This document shows positions 29,979 through 38,426 of a stretch of DNA of 64,000 nucleotides, one piece after another. The translations under genes and the position numbers were made by a program. Within the stretch, counting starts at the first letter, position 1. Each line of letters starts with the position of its first letter. The DNA is from Roseibium sp. MMSF_3544 (GTDB lineage Bacteria; Pseudomonadota; Alphaproteobacteria; Rhizobiales; Stappiaceae), in assembly GCF_030732845.1 (NCBI RefSeq), contig NZ_JASHKA010000003.1:186001-250000 (forward strand). The letters run 5' to 3'. The notes below the pieces were generated by a model that did not search any database, was not told where the DNA came from, and saw only the letters and a list, made by a program, of their open reading frames with translations.

Positions 29979-32174
29979 CTACAGGAAATGTTGCGGATCG
30001 ATATCGATTTGCACGCGCAGCCCCTTCGTCGGTTTGGGGCCTGCGCCAAGCCAGGAGCGCAGGTAGGACTGCAGATCGAACTGGCGCGGCGTCATGACAA
30101 GGAGCCGGTATCGGTGGCGCCCCCGGACCATCGCAAGCGCCGCTTCGGCGGGACCGAGCAGCGTGACTGCCTGTTCCGGCGGCGCAGATCTTGCGAGTGC
30201 GCGTGCAAACCCTTCGGCGAAGTTCTTGTCCGGTCCGGAAACGACAACCGCTGCGAGCCTCCCGAATGGCGGCAAGCCGGCCACCCGGCGCGATTCGATC
30301 TCGGCTTTGTAGAAAGCTTCCTTGTCGCTTGAGAGCAGCGCCCTGATCACCGGATGATCCGCATTATAGGTCTGCAGAAAACCGAGTCCTCCGCCTGTGA
30401 CGCGGCCGGCGCGCCCGGTTACCTGCGCCAAGAGCTGAAAAGTCTTTTCAGCAGCTCTCGGGTCGCCATGGGCGAGTCCAAGATCGGCATCAATGACGCC
30501 GACAAGTTTCATCTTTGGAAAGTTGTGTCCCTTGGCGACCAGTTGCGTTCCGATGACGATATCGGCGCCGCCCTCCTCGACGATCTTCATTTCCCGTTTG
30601 AGGCGCTCCGGACCACCCGGAAGATCGGACGACAGCACCAGCGTGCGTGCCTCAGGAAAGAGGTCCGAGACTTCCTCCGCGACGCGTTCCACGCCAGGGC
30701 CACAGGCAACGAGACTGTCCTTGCTGCCGCACGAGGGGCAACTTGACGGCACCGGCTCGGTATGGCCGCAATGATGGCACACGAGCTTTTTCTGGAACCG
30801 ATGCTCCACCAGCCAGGCGCTGCAGTGGGCGCACTGGAACCTGTGGCCGCAGGTGCGGCAAAGCGTGAGAGGTGCGTAGCCGCGCCTGTTCAGAAAAAGC
30901 AGCGATTGGTCGCCGGATGCAAAACTATCCTTGATGGCGTGGACGAGCTGCGGCGCCAGCCAGCGGCCGCGCTCCGGTCCGTCGGCGCGCATGTCAATCG
31001 CCTTGAGTTCAGGCAAGCCTGCACCCGACGCCCGTTCCGGCAATTCGTAAAGCGAGTATCTGCCGAGATCCGCGTTCACATGACTTTCCACCGAAGGTGT
31101 TGCTGACGCCAATATGACTGGAAAGCCTGAAATATGGCCGCGAACGACTGCCATGTCGCGAGCGCTGTAAGGAACCCGGTCATCCTGCTTGAAAGCTGCG
31201 TCGTGTTCTTCATCGACAATGATCAGGCCGAGTTCCCTGAACGGCAGAAACAGCGACGACCTTGCGCCGATCACCACCCGGACATCGCCGGAGGCCACGC
31301 CACGCCAGACCCGCGCACGGTTTTTCGGCGTGATTTCAGAATGCCATTCGGCCGGATAAACGCCAAAGCGCTGCTCGAACCGGCGCAGGAACTGCTCCGT
31401 CAGCGCGATTTCGGGAAGCAGGACCAGCGCTTGCCTGTCCCGGCGCAAGGCCTCGGCAATCGCTTCGAAATAGACTTCCGTCTTGCCGGATCCGGTAACC
31501 CCGTCGATCAACGTGACACCCGAGCCCTTGTCGAAGCTGTGGATCAGCCCGTCGGCAGCCGCCTCCTGGGCCGGCGTCAGTTCCTTTTTGGCAAAATCAA
31601 GCTGTGGCCTGGGCGGCGGCGGTGCCGCCGGCATCGAGACAACTTCCAGCACCTCCTGCTGGATCAGGCCATCGATCACCGAAGGCGAAACGCCGGCGGC
31701 GTGGGCCAGACCGCTCTTGGTCCAGGCAAAGCCGTCTTCCATCGTGGCGAGCACCCGGCGGCGGGCCGACGTCTGCCGGTCAGGTTCAGCGCCTTCGATC
31801 CGGCGCACACCGGGCACCGGCGCTTCCGGCTCGAGCGCTTCCTCAGAGCGCAGGACCATGCGAAGGACCATTCCAGGTGCCCCAAGCGTCCAGTTCGCCA
31901 CCCAGTCGACGAAACGTCGAAGGTCCTCGTCCAAGGGCGGAGTGGTGTCATAGACGCGGGAAATGGACTTCAGTTTTTTCGGGTTGATCGCTGCATCCGG
32001 CTCCACATCCCAGACAGCGCCAATGACCTCTCGCGGACCCAGCGGGACTTTGACGATCGTTCCAGGCACCACCGTTTGACCGGCCGGGACTTTATAAGTG
32101 TACGGAACCGGCACCGCGACCGGCACCAGCACGCTCGCAATCGTTTCCTGAAAGTCTGGATCGTCAAACAGCAC
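29979..32174 (-). CDS. priA: primosomal protein N' (replication restart helicase PriA)
   Basis: A 731-aa superfamily-2 helicase that reloads replisomes at stalled forks. Walker A is LIDGVTGSGKTEVYFEAIAE, Walker B is LIIVDEEHDAAFKQDD, and ILASATPSVES is the motif III region. The two zinc-binding knuckles are seen in CRTCGHRFQCAHCSAW and CHHCGHTEPVPSSCPSCG. The N-terminal DNA-binding domain is VLVPVAVPVPYTYKVPAGQ. A GTG start at 32174 gives the normal length. Adjacent to the atp operon and fsa, as in other Rhizobiales. Confidence 0.97.
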   Translation of the reverse strand: MLFDDPDFQETIASVLVPVAVPVPYTYKVPAGQTVVPGTIVKVPLGPREVIGAVWDVEPDAAINPKKLKSISRVYDTTPPLDEDLRRFVDWVANWTLGAPGMVLRMVLRSEEALEPEAPVPGVRRIEGAEPDRQTSARRRVLATMEDGFAWTKSGLAHAAGVSPSVIDGLIQQEVLEVVSMPAAPPPPRPQLDFAKKELTPAQEAAADGLIHSFDKGSGVTLIDGVTGSGKTEVYFEAIAEALRRDRQALVLLPEIALTEQFLRRFEQRFGVYPAEWHSEITPKNRARVWRGVASGDVRVVIGARSSLFLPFRELGLIIVDEEHDAAFKQDDRVPYSARDMAVVRGHISGFPVILASATPSVESHVNADLGRYSLYELPERASGAGLPELKAIDMRADGPERGRWLAPQLVHAIKDSFASGDQSLLFLNRRGYAPLTLCRTCGHRFQCAHCSAWLVEHRFQKKLVCHHCGHTEPVPSSCPSCGSKDSLVACGPGVERVAEEVSDLFPEARTLVLSSDLPGGPERLKREMKIVEEGGADIVIGTQLVAKGHNFPKMKLVGVIDADLGLAHGDPRAAEKTFQLLAQVTGRAGRVTGGGLGFLQTYNADHPVIRALLSSDKEAFYKAEIESRRVAGLPPFGRLAAVVVSGPDKNFAEGFARALARSAPPEQAVTLLGPAEAALAMVRGRHRYRLLVMTPRQFDLQSYLRSWLGAGPKPTKGLRVQIDIDPQHFL

Positions 32175-32448
32175 GGACGGTCAAGTTCCCTGAGCCCTTC
32201 ATACGAAGTTTCTGCGCGACAGCCTGTCGCCGCGAGACGTGACAAAAGTTGCCTGAGCGAGGCTGAGGATCAAGCTTCGCGACATTTGAGGTACGTACCA
32301 CAAAAAAATCATCCACCGGTGAATCAGGGGTTCTTCTTGTCATCATCCTGAGGTAAAGAGAGCGCGACTGACCACGCTTTCGTCCTTTGCCACTGGCAGA
32401 CCGGTGCATCCTGCGACCGAGAGGGCGCTCTACAGGGAGCAAACACGC
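32175..32448. other. priA / fsa divergent intergenic region
   Basis: 274 nt between the divergent priA and fsa genes. It presumably contains both promoters, but I cannot pick a convincing -35/-10 pair. Frames across it are continuations of shadows. Confidence 0.35.
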
Positions 32449-33102
32449 ATGAAATTCTTCGTCGACACTGCCGACACTGCCGTCATCAAGGAACTGGAAT
32501 CCACCGGTCTTCTCGACGGTGTGACGACCAACCCTTCGCTCATCGCCAAATCGGGCCGTGACTTCAAGGAAGTGATCGCCGAAATCTGCGAGATCACGGG
32601 CGGCGACGTCTCGGCTGAAGTGGCGGCGACCGAGTTCGACCAGATGATCAAGGAAGCGCATGTCCTGCGCGCGATCGCCGACAATGTCGTCATCAAGCTG
32701 CCGCTGACCTTCGACGGGCTGAAGGCCTGCAAGCAGCTCACCGAGGAAGGCACCAAGACCAACGTCACGCTGTGCTTCTCCGCCAACCAGGCCCTGCTCG
32801 CCGCCAAGGCCGGCGCGACCTACATTTCACCCTTCATCGGTCGCCTCGACGACATGAACATCGATGGCCTTGAGCTGATCCGCGAAATCCGCGTGATCTA
32901 TGACAATTACGGCTTCGACACGGAAATCCTGGCGGCATCGATCCGCACGCCGAACCATGTCAAGGAATGCGCGATCATCGGTGCCGATGTTGCAACCGTT
33001 CCACCCGCGACGTTGAAAGGACTTGTCAAGCACCCGCTGACAGACAAAGGCCTCGATGCCTTCCTGGCGGACTGGGCAAAGACGGGTCAGAGCATCCTTT
33101 AA
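32449..33102 (+). CDS. fsa: transaldolase family / fructose-6-phosphate aldolase
   Basis: A 217-aa short transaldolase-fold protein. The start [20 protein letters not shown], the [16 protein letters not shown] loop, the Schiff-base lysine 83 in [15 protein letters not shown] and [18 protein letters not shown] are all typical. Members act as transaldolase or fructose-6-phosphate aldolase in the pentose phosphate branch, and sequence alone does not separate the two activities. AGGGAG precedes the ATG; the longer open frame begins at 32404. Followed by a strong terminator, so it is monocistronic. Confidence 0.94.
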   Translation: MKFFVDTADTAVIKELESTGLLDGVTTNPSLIAKSGRDFKEVIAEICEITGGDVSAEVAATEFDQMIKEAHVLRAIADNVVIKLPLTFDGLKACKQLTEEGTKTNVTLCFSANQALLAAKAGATYISPFIGRLDDMNIDGLELIREIRVIYDNYGFDTEILAASIRTPNHVKECAIIGADVATVPPATLKGLVKHPLTDKGLDAFLADWAKTGQSIL

Positions 33103-33125
33103 GGCATCTCTTCATCCAAACCCGA

Positions 33126-33152
33126 ACGGCCCGGAAAACCGGGCCGTTTTTT
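33126..33152 (+). terminator. terminator of fsa
   Basis: A 9-bp perfect stem (33126-33134 with 33139-33147), an AAAA loop and a T-run to 33152. Confidence 0.93.
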
Positions 33153-33276
33153 GTTGTCGGCGCCCTTCCGACGTTCCAACCCGTCGCGGCTCCCACTCAA
33201 TAACGGCGAAGGAACCCTTCCACTCTGTTCTTGTCAGTCAGTCTTTCGAAAAGAACCAAGCCGCTGGCAGAGTGGT

Positions 33277-34167
33277 CTATTCAGTCTCTGGGAGTTTCCG
33301 CTCGCTGTCCTTGTCGAATTTCACGGACCGCGTCATGGCTGCAGCATTCCGTCCCCATTCGGCGAAGGGATACAACACCAGCTTCACGACATCGTTTTGC
33401 GGAGCGTCCTTGACGCCGAACTGCTCCTTGCAGGGACCCGGGACGTAATAGGTCCCGAACAGAAGATCAAAGACAGGAAAGACGTTTGCCAGGTTCTTTC
33501 CGTAGGCCTCTGGCAAGTCCGCGTGATGCCATTGGTGCATGCGCGGCGAGGCAAGAACGTATCTGAACGGGCCGTGGCTCCAGTCCACATTCATGTGCAC
33601 ATACATGTTGTGCAGCGTCAGAAGGATCGCGCCATATCCCATCACGTCTGTCGGAAAGCCGAGCCAGCTCAGCAACAGGATATAGGACGTTGTCATCACC
33701 AGCAGTTCCAGGAAATGGATCCTGTAACTCGTCAGGACATTGAGATCGGGATCCGAGTGATGGATCGCGTGTATCGGCCAGAGCCACCTGTGGTGCAGAA
33801 TCCGGTGGTTCCAGTAGTCGGCAAAGTCGTAGCACAGTGCCGCGAAAGGAATGAGGATCCACCACGGAACACCCAACCAGACGGATTCATCGATGCTCGG
33901 AATGCCAAGAGCCGCATAACCCTCTTTGATATATCCGGACGTCAGAAAGACGATTGGGGCAAACAGCAGGTTAACCCACCAGAACCCGATATTCGCGGCA
34001 ACGCTTTTGACCAGCCGGAGCGGCCAGTTCAGCCTGTATTCGCGCCGATGAAGATCGACGACAAGCACGGCAAGCGCAAAGCCGAGGGTCACCGCAAACG
34101 AAACGCGATATATCCGCTCCGTAACCAGGAACGCGAGCAGTTCGTATATCCGTCCGGCGAAGTCCAC
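33277..34167 (-). CDS. sterol desaturase / fatty acid hydroxylase family protein
   Basis: A 296-aa polytopic inner-membrane di-iron protein. The three histidine clusters are HRILHH, HAIHHSD and HQWHH, which bind the metal pair; four or more hydrophobic segments flank them. Such enzymes use oxygen to hydroxylate or desaturate lipids such as hopanoids, ornithine lipids, carotenoids or sphingoid chains. The substrate cannot be read from the sequence. It stands alone between fsa and the hcp locus, reading toward fsa. Confidence 0.9.
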   Translation of the reverse strand: MDFAGRIYELLAFLVTERIYRVSFAVTLGFALAVLVVDLHRREYRLNWPLRLVKSVAANIGFWWVNLLFAPIVFLTSGYIKEGYAALGIPSIDESVWLGVPWWILIPFAALCYDFADYWNHRILHHRWLWPIHAIHHSDPDLNVLTSYRIHFLELLVMTTSYILLLSWLGFPTDVMGYGAILLTLHNMYVHMNVDWSHGPFRYVLASPRMHQWHHADLPEAYGKNLANVFPVFDLLFGTYYVPGPCKEQFGVKDAPQNDVVKLVLYPFAEWGRNAAAMTRSVKFDKDSERKLPETE

Positions 34168-34349
34168 TTTTCGGCCACCTGCACCTGAAAAACTTTGGTG
34201 CCTATCTAACTATTCGGGGCTTAATCTTGCGTAAATTCAGGTGAATTTGGACAATTCCGGATGCGGCATAGATGTTGCAGTTGGACTGCCCACGACCCTC
34301 CAGGGGCGCGTCAAAGCATTCTCCTACCTTTCCAACCAGGCTATGGCCC

Positions 34350-34382
34350 GCAAAGAAAAATGCCCGGCACTAGGGCCGGGCA
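34350..34382 (-). terminator. terminator of hcp copy 1
   Basis: An 8-bp stem (34361-34368 with 34375-34382), a 6-nt loop and a T-rich tail on the minus strand, about 75 nt beyond the hcp stop. It separates hcp from the hydroxylase gene. Confidence 0.85.
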
Positions 34383-34457
34383 GTTGCAGCTGACGTTCGA
34401 GGTGGGTTCTGTCAGCTGTGAGCCGGAGTCTTGCGGCTCCAGGGGTCTTGCGGTTTC

Positions 34458-34967
34458 TTACGAAGTCGCGCGGTAATCGTCGGACGCGCTGGTGCCTGCA
34501 ACTTCGTGGGTCCATTCACACTTGCGGTAGGTGAAGGAGAACTCGTCGAGGTCGCCGCGGGACGCATTGGCTTCGTCGTTGACGTCCTTGATCATGGTCT
34601 TGCCGTCAACGAGGACCGCGTCTTCGTACTTGATCGTGTAGTAGTGCTCCTGAACGCCTGTCGTCGCCGTGCGCCAGAAGTGAATTTCGATCTCCAGGGC
34701 TTCACCGGTGGCCAGTGCCTGCCACAGAAGAGCGGTTGCCTTGTCGACCGGCTTCTGGAAGGTCGTCGGCATGTGACGGCGGGCGGCAATCACGGTGCCG
34801 GACTGCGGATCACGCGGAACAACAGCGTTCTGTTCGAAGGCGTAGACCAGGCAAGTGCTTTCCTTGCCTTCCTGCCACAGGTTGCCGATGCTGTCTGCGG
34901 TGGTTGCGTCAGCTGAGATGTCGCCCTGGGTGGCGCCTTTGATGGTCATGTATGCGATGTTGGACAT
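34458..34967 (-). CDS. hcp: type VI secretion tube protein Hcp, copy 1
   Basis: A 169-aa Hcp-family protein: AYMTIKGATQGDISADATTA, ARRHMPTTFQKPVDKATALL, then the EIEIHFWRTATTGVQEHYYT strand and a TYRKCEWTH ending. Hcp hexamers stack into the inner tube of the T6SS and also carry effectors. GAGGAG precedes the ATG at 34967. The frame is open 41 codons further up (to 35090) without a ribosome site there. It is nearly identical to copy 2 (I-to-V in the strand above and small changes at the C-terminal end). No sheath, VgrG or TssJKLM gene lies in the window. Confidence 0.92.
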   Translation of the reverse strand: MSNIAYMTIKGATQGDISADATTADSIGNLWQEGKESTCLVYAFEQNAVVPRDPQSGTVIAARRHMPTTFQKPVDKATALLWQALATGEALEIEIHFWRTATTGVQEHYYTIKYEDAVLVDGKTMIKDVNDEANASRGDLDEFSFTYRKCEWTHEVAGTSASDDYRATS

Positions 34968-35111
34968 TTTGAACTCCTCGGGTTTTTGTTCGTAAGAACT
35001 TTCATTCGATGTCTGGGGCGCTTCTGATTGTGTGTTTGGCGCCGATGCCAAGGGAATTGCAACGGGTGTGCCAGTTTTGGAAAAACTCATTATGTAATTG
35101 ATTTTGCTGGT

Positions 35112-35140
35112 ATTATTTTATTTTCGCGGCGAATTAACAA
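35112..35140 (-). promoter_or_regulatory. hcp copy 1 promoter
   Basis: On the minus strand TTGTTA (35140-35135), a 17-nt spacer and AATAAT (35117-35112) form a good sigma70-type promoter. Transcription would start near 35105, giving a leader of about 140 nt before the hcp ATG. Confidence 0.65.
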
Positions 35141-35205
35141 CTGTGTCACTGTGCAGTTTTCTGCACACTCGCCCGAAAGCCGCGAAGAAACACGCGCACA
35201 CGCTG

Positions 35206-35221
35206 TGTGACGCAGATCACA
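35206..35221. promoter_or_regulatory. CRP-type site upstream of hcp copy 1
   Basis: TGTGACGCAGATCACA is a perfect TGTGA-N6-TCACA consensus for CRP/FNR-superfamily regulators of the CRP class. It lies about 110 bp upstream of the predicted start of transcription and is conserved at the second copy. Confidence 0.65.
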
Positions 35222-35222
35222 G

Positions 35223-35670
35223 ATTGAATTTCTTTGGTGTCAGACGGCGGTTGTGAGCCAGGTCAAGCACACGAAAAATCTGGTTTTGCGGCCGTAAACG
35301 CGCAAAAGCACACCTTTTTTCAGGGCGGGGAACGCGCTCCAGCAACTGTTCTTTCAGGAATTTGGATGCGTGTGCAGAAATCCGGCGGTGCAACCAGGAG
35401 GTCGTCGCGCCTGAGCCATGTGTCACGTCATGCGTGTCTCAGGCCCTACAATAGCCCCGGCGCTCGCTGCGTTGACGCAGCGAAGGGCGACAAGGCCTCA
35501 ATATTTCACTTGGCGGGTGATGAAACGCTGCTGCTTGGGTTTTTGATCAGGCTGACCTGTCAACGCCGTTTTTACCTTCCAGGCATTCAACAGGTTGCGC
35601 TGGCGTCTCACCCGGTTACGAGCTGAAACAAGATGGGCTTGTTTCAGACTGCACTCAGCAGGGAGCTGCA
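35223..35670. other. region between the two hcp units
   Basis: About 450 nt without a supportable gene. A 69-codon minus frame (35217-35426) has no ribosome site and overlaps the CRP-like site. A 10-bp perfect stem-loop occurs at 35623-35647. It may be a remnant of whatever was present before the hcp duplication. Confidence 0.4.
35623..35647. repeat. 10-bp perfect inverted repeat (stem-loop)
   Basis: CTGAAACAAG and CTTGTTTCAG are separated by 5 nt. There is no T-run, so it is not a typical terminator. It lies just downstream of the hcp copy 2 terminator. Confidence 0.6.
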
Positions 35671-35702
35671 AAAGCAAACCGCCCGGCACATTGACCGGGC
35701 GG
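35670..35702 (-). terminator. terminator of hcp copy 2
   Basis: An 8-bp GC-rich stem (35679-35686 with 35695-35702) is followed on the minus strand by a T-rich tail, about 80 nt beyond the hcp stop. Its sequence differs from the copy 1 terminator, so the duplication did not include it. Confidence 0.75.
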
Positions 35703-35780
35703 CTGCAGATGGCAAGAGGGGCAGTCCCGCCACCTGAGAGCCAGACAACGTCCGGCTCAGATGTATTTCGCAAATTCAGA

Positions 35781-36293
35781 TCATGTGACCGGGGCGCGGT
35801 AATCGTCGGATGCGCTGGTGCCTGCAACTTCGTGGGTCCATTCACACTTGCGGTAGGTGAAGGAGAACTCGTCGAGGTCGCCGCGGGACGCATTGGCTTC
35901 GTCATTGACGTCCTTGATCATGGTCTTGCCGTCAACGAGAACCGCGTCTTCGTACTTGATCGTGTAGTAATGCTCCTGAACGCCTGTCGTCGCCGTGCGC
36001 CAGAAGTGAACTTCGATTTCCAGGGCTTCACCGGTAGCCAGTGCCTGCCACAGAAGAGCGGTTGCCTTGTCGACCGGCTTCTGGAAGGTCGTCGGCATGT
36101 GACGGCGGGCGGCAATCACGGTGCCGGACTGCGGATCACGCGGAACAACGGCGTTCTGTTCGAAGGCGTAGACCAGGCAAGTGCTTTCCTTGCCTTCCTG
36201 CCACAGGTTGCCGATGCTGTCTGCGGTGGTTGCGTCAGCTGAGATGTCGCCCTGGGTGGCACCTTTGATGGTCATGTATGCGATGTTGGACAT
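35781..36293 (-). CDS. hcp: type VI secretion tube protein Hcp, copy 2
   Basis: A 170-aa near-twin of copy 1, with about nine nucleotide differences in the shared core, nearly all silent, one of them changing I to V (EIEVHFWRTATTG). The last residues differ (DDYRAPVT versus DDYRATS), marking the 3' limit of the duplication. Same GAGGAG ribosome site before the ATG at 36293, same leader and CRP-like site. It should form identical or mixed Hcp tubes with copy 1. It has its own terminator. Confidence 0.92.
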   Translation of the reverse strand: MSNIAYMTIKGATQGDISADATTADSIGNLWQEGKESTCLVYAFEQNAVVPRDPQSGTVIAARRHMPTTFQKPVDKATALLWQALATGEALEIEVHFWRTATTGVQEHYYTIKYEDAVLVDGKTMIKDVNDEANASRGDLDEFSFTYRKCEWTHEVAGTSASDDYRAPVT

Positions 36294-36437
36294 TTTGAAC
36301 TCCTCGGGTTTTTGTTCGTAAGAACTTTCATTCGATGTCTGGGGCGCTTCTGATTGTGTGTTTGGCGCCGATGCCAAGGGAATTGCAACGGGTGTGCCAG
36401 TTTTGGCAAAACTCATTATGTAATTGATTTTGCTGGT

Positions 36438-36466
36438 ATTATTTTATTTTCGCGGCGAATTAACGA
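36438..36466 (-). promoter_or_regulatory. hcp copy 2 promoter (altered -35)
   Basis: The same promoter as copy 1 with AATAAT (36443-36438) and a 17-nt spacer, but the -35 box reads TCGTTA (36466-36461) instead of TTGTTA. This copy may depend more on an activator. Confidence 0.55.
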
Positions 36467-36531
36467 CTGTGTCACTGTGCAGTTTTCTGCACACTCGCCC
36501 GAAAGCCGCGAACAAACGCGCGCACACGCCG

Positions 36532-36547
36532 TGTGACGAAGATCACA
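36532..36547. promoter_or_regulatory. CRP-type site upstream of hcp copy 2
   Basis: TGTGACGAAGATCACA keeps the perfect TGTGA-N6-TCACA arms. One of the six spacer bases differs from copy 1 while both arms are conserved. Confidence 0.65.
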
Positions 36548-36548
36548 A

Positions 36549-36779
36549 ATTTGTACCTGCCGGCGGCAAGCAGACGCTCTCAAGGGCGCCACTTGACCTT
36601 TTCTCACCGTTCTGAAGCGCTTATCGGGCGTTTTGCGCGTGCTTTTCTGCACATAGCCGCCGTGTTCCGGAATGCAGTATTGAATGCCGACACTCTCAAC
36701 CCGGTTTGAACCGCGCGAGGCCCCGGTTCGATCGTGAATGTTAACCAATCCGAGGAAGCCCCCGGTATAGACTTGGCTC
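36549..36779. other. intergenic region upstream of xerC
   Basis: 230 nt between the hcp copy 2 regulatory unit and xerC. It should hold the rightward xerC promoter. No gene or strong motif is seen. Confidence 0.35.
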
Positions 36780-37739
36780 ATGAGCACCAGTGCGTCCAAC
36801 ACATCCGACCTTCTCATTTCCGCCCGCCCCGACCTCAACCGGCGTATCGGGCAATGGCTGGATCAACTTGCCGACGAACGGCGACTCTCCGACAAGACCC
36901 TGGTCGCCTATGAGCGGGACCTGAGGCAGTTTCTCCGCTTTCTGACGGGTCATCTTGGCGGTGCCCCGGATGTGAAGGACATTGCCGCGCTTCGTCCTGC
37001 CGACTTTCGCGGGTTCCTGGCCCATCGCCGGCGGAATGGTGTTCGAAGCCGCTCACTCGCACGCGGTCTTGCCGGGATCCGGTCCTTTCTCAAGTTCCTG
37101 GAACGGCGCGGCGAAGTGAATGCCGCCGCCGCAGATGCCGTGCGGCCACCGCGCCAGGCGCGATCGCTGCCGAAACCGGTTGCCGCAAAAGACGCACTCG
37201 AGATCACCAGCGGCAATCTCGCGATGGAGAGCGAAGCCTGGATCGAGGCCCGGAACGCGGCCGTGCTCACTTTGCTCTACGGATGCGGCCTTCGGATTTC
37301 CGAAGCGCTGTCACTGACAGGCGCCATGGCACCTAGCCCCGGCATCAAGACATTGCGTATTCTTGGCAAGGGCCGGAAAGAACGCATCGTTCCGATCCTG
37401 CCGGTCGTCTGCGACGCCGTGGCTCATTATCTCAAACTGTGCCCCTATGCGATTGCGCCGGACGGTCCACTGTTTCTGGGTGCGCGCGGCGGACCACTGA
37501 ATCCGCGTATGATCCAGTTGGCCATGGAGAAATTGCGCGGAGCCCTCGGCCTGCCGGACAGCGCAACACCGCATGCGCTCAGGCATTCTTTTGCAACACA
37601 TCTGCTTGCCGGCGGTGGAGACCTGAGAACAATCCAGGAGTTGCTCGGGCATGCAAGCCTTGCTTCCACGCAGATCTATACAGAGATCGACAGCACGCAT
37701 CTCCTCGCAGCTTATGACAAGGCGCATCCGAGAAAGTAG
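36780..37739 (+). CDS. xerC: tyrosine recombinase XerC
   Basis: A 319-aa site-specific recombinase that resolves chromosome dimers at dif together with XerD. The N-terminal core-binding domain contains LSDKTLVAYERDLRQFLRFL. The catalytic set is complete: Arg in GCGLRISEALSL, Lys in ILGKGRKERIVP, HALRHSFATHLL, the LLGHASLASTQIY His, and the nucleophile Tyr in QIYTEID. Chromosomal housekeeping type, not phage-like, given its neighbours priA and the TCA operon. Confidence 0.95.
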   Translation: MSTSASNTSDLLISARPDLNRRIGQWLDQLADERRLSDKTLVAYERDLRQFLRFLTGHLGGAPDVKDIAALRPADFRGFLAHRRRNGVRSRSLARGLAGIRSFLKFLERRGEVNAAAADAVRPPRQARSLPKPVAAKDALEITSGNLAMESEAWIEARNAAVLTLLYGCGLRISEALSLTGAMAPSPGIKTLRILGKGRKERIVPILPVVCDAVAHYLKLCPYAIAPDGPLFLGARGGPLNPRMIQLAMEKLRGALGLPDSATPHALRHSFATHLLAGGGDLRTIQELLGHASLASTQIYTEIDSTHLLAAYDKAHPRK

Positions 37740-37748
37740 TCGCGCCGG

Positions 37749-38252
37749 TCAAAAGGATCTTGGCAGCTCGTAGACCGACCGGGTCAGTCCATCCGGAAAC
37801 AGTTCACGCGCGATTTCCGTTCCGCCCAGCTTCTGCACCAGTTTTCTCGCAGCGGTGTTGTCGTCATTCATGTGCGTCTCCACACGCGACCAGGCATAGA
37901 TCTCATAGGCATGCCGGATCGCAGCTTTAGAGGCTTCGACCGCGATCCCCTTGCCCCTTGCTTCCGGCATCAACCACCAGGTCAACTCGCGCCGCGGCCA
38001 GCCTTCCGGCCAGACGAAACCGCAACCACCGACAGCGATACCTGTCCTTTCCGGAACGATCATCCACATTCCATAGCCGCGCAGATGCCAATGCCCGATA
38101 TGCACTGCCAATACCCGCCACGCCTGGTCCTTCCGGAGCGGTCCGCCATAGAACCGCGACGCATCGGCATCGGAAAAGAAAGACGAATAAATGTCGAAGT
38201 CGCCGTCTTCCGGTGGGCGCAGCAGTAGCTGTTCCGTTTTCAATGTGTGCAT
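37749..38252 (-). CDS. GNAT-family N-acetyltransferase
   Basis: A 167-aa acetyltransferase of the RimJ-like class: TEQLLLRPPEDGDFDIYSSF at the start, the acetyl-CoA loop EARGKGIAVEASKAAIRHAY, then THMNDDNTAARKLVQKLGGT. It transfers acetyl from acetyl-CoA to an amine, and the substrate is unknown. Convergent with xerC, only 9 nt apart. Confidence 0.9.
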   Translation of the reverse strand: MHTLKTEQLLLRPPEDGDFDIYSSFFSDADASRFYGGPLRKDQAWRVLAVHIGHWHLRGYGMWMIVPERTGIAVGGCGFVWPEGWPRRELTWWLMPEARGKGIAVEASKAAIRHAYEIYAWSRVETHMNDDNTAARKLVQKLGGTEIARELFPDGLTRSVYELPRSF

Positions 38253-38426
38253 GGTCTGAACTTGTCCGGCTGAAGGGCGAAACTGCAGAGTGTGTAAATT
38301 TCCAATCCACTCATTAAAGCCATTTAAACAGGCATGCCAGTAAGACTGTAGCTGAAACTCAATCAGTGCGTGTCTTTTCGAATTGTGCCACCCTAGTTCG
38401 GCAGACCGTCCAGCCTCAGGACCCTC

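Larger units (their letters stand above)
34968..35222 (-). repeat. duplicated hcp leader/promoter unit, copy 1
   Basis: About 255 nt upstream of hcp copy 1 recur almost unchanged upstream of copy 2 (36294-36548); I count about half a dozen differences. The copies diverge abruptly beyond the CRP-like site. The unit contains the leader, the promoter, an inverted repeat GTGCAG-TTTT-CTGCAC (35151-35166) and the CRP-like site. Confidence 0.85.
36294..36548 (-). repeat. duplicated hcp leader/promoter unit, copy 2
   Basis: The counterpart of 34968-35222, with the inverted repeat GTGCAG-TTTT-CTGCAC at 36477-36492. Homology to copy 1 ends just past the CRP-like site. Confidence 0.85.

Noticed and set aside
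35217-35426. 69-codon minus frame between the hcp units
   Set aside because: Composition is plausible, but there is no ribosome site, it overlaps the CRP-like site, and it is not duplicated at copy 2.
35498-35905. 135-codon minus frame
   Set aside because: It overlaps the 3' end of hcp copy 2 and its terminator in another frame, so it is a chance frame.
36780-37739. xerC as a mobile-element integrase beside the hcp duplication
   Set aside because: Sequence and neighbours fit chromosomal XerC; no attachment-site repeats or phage genes are visible.
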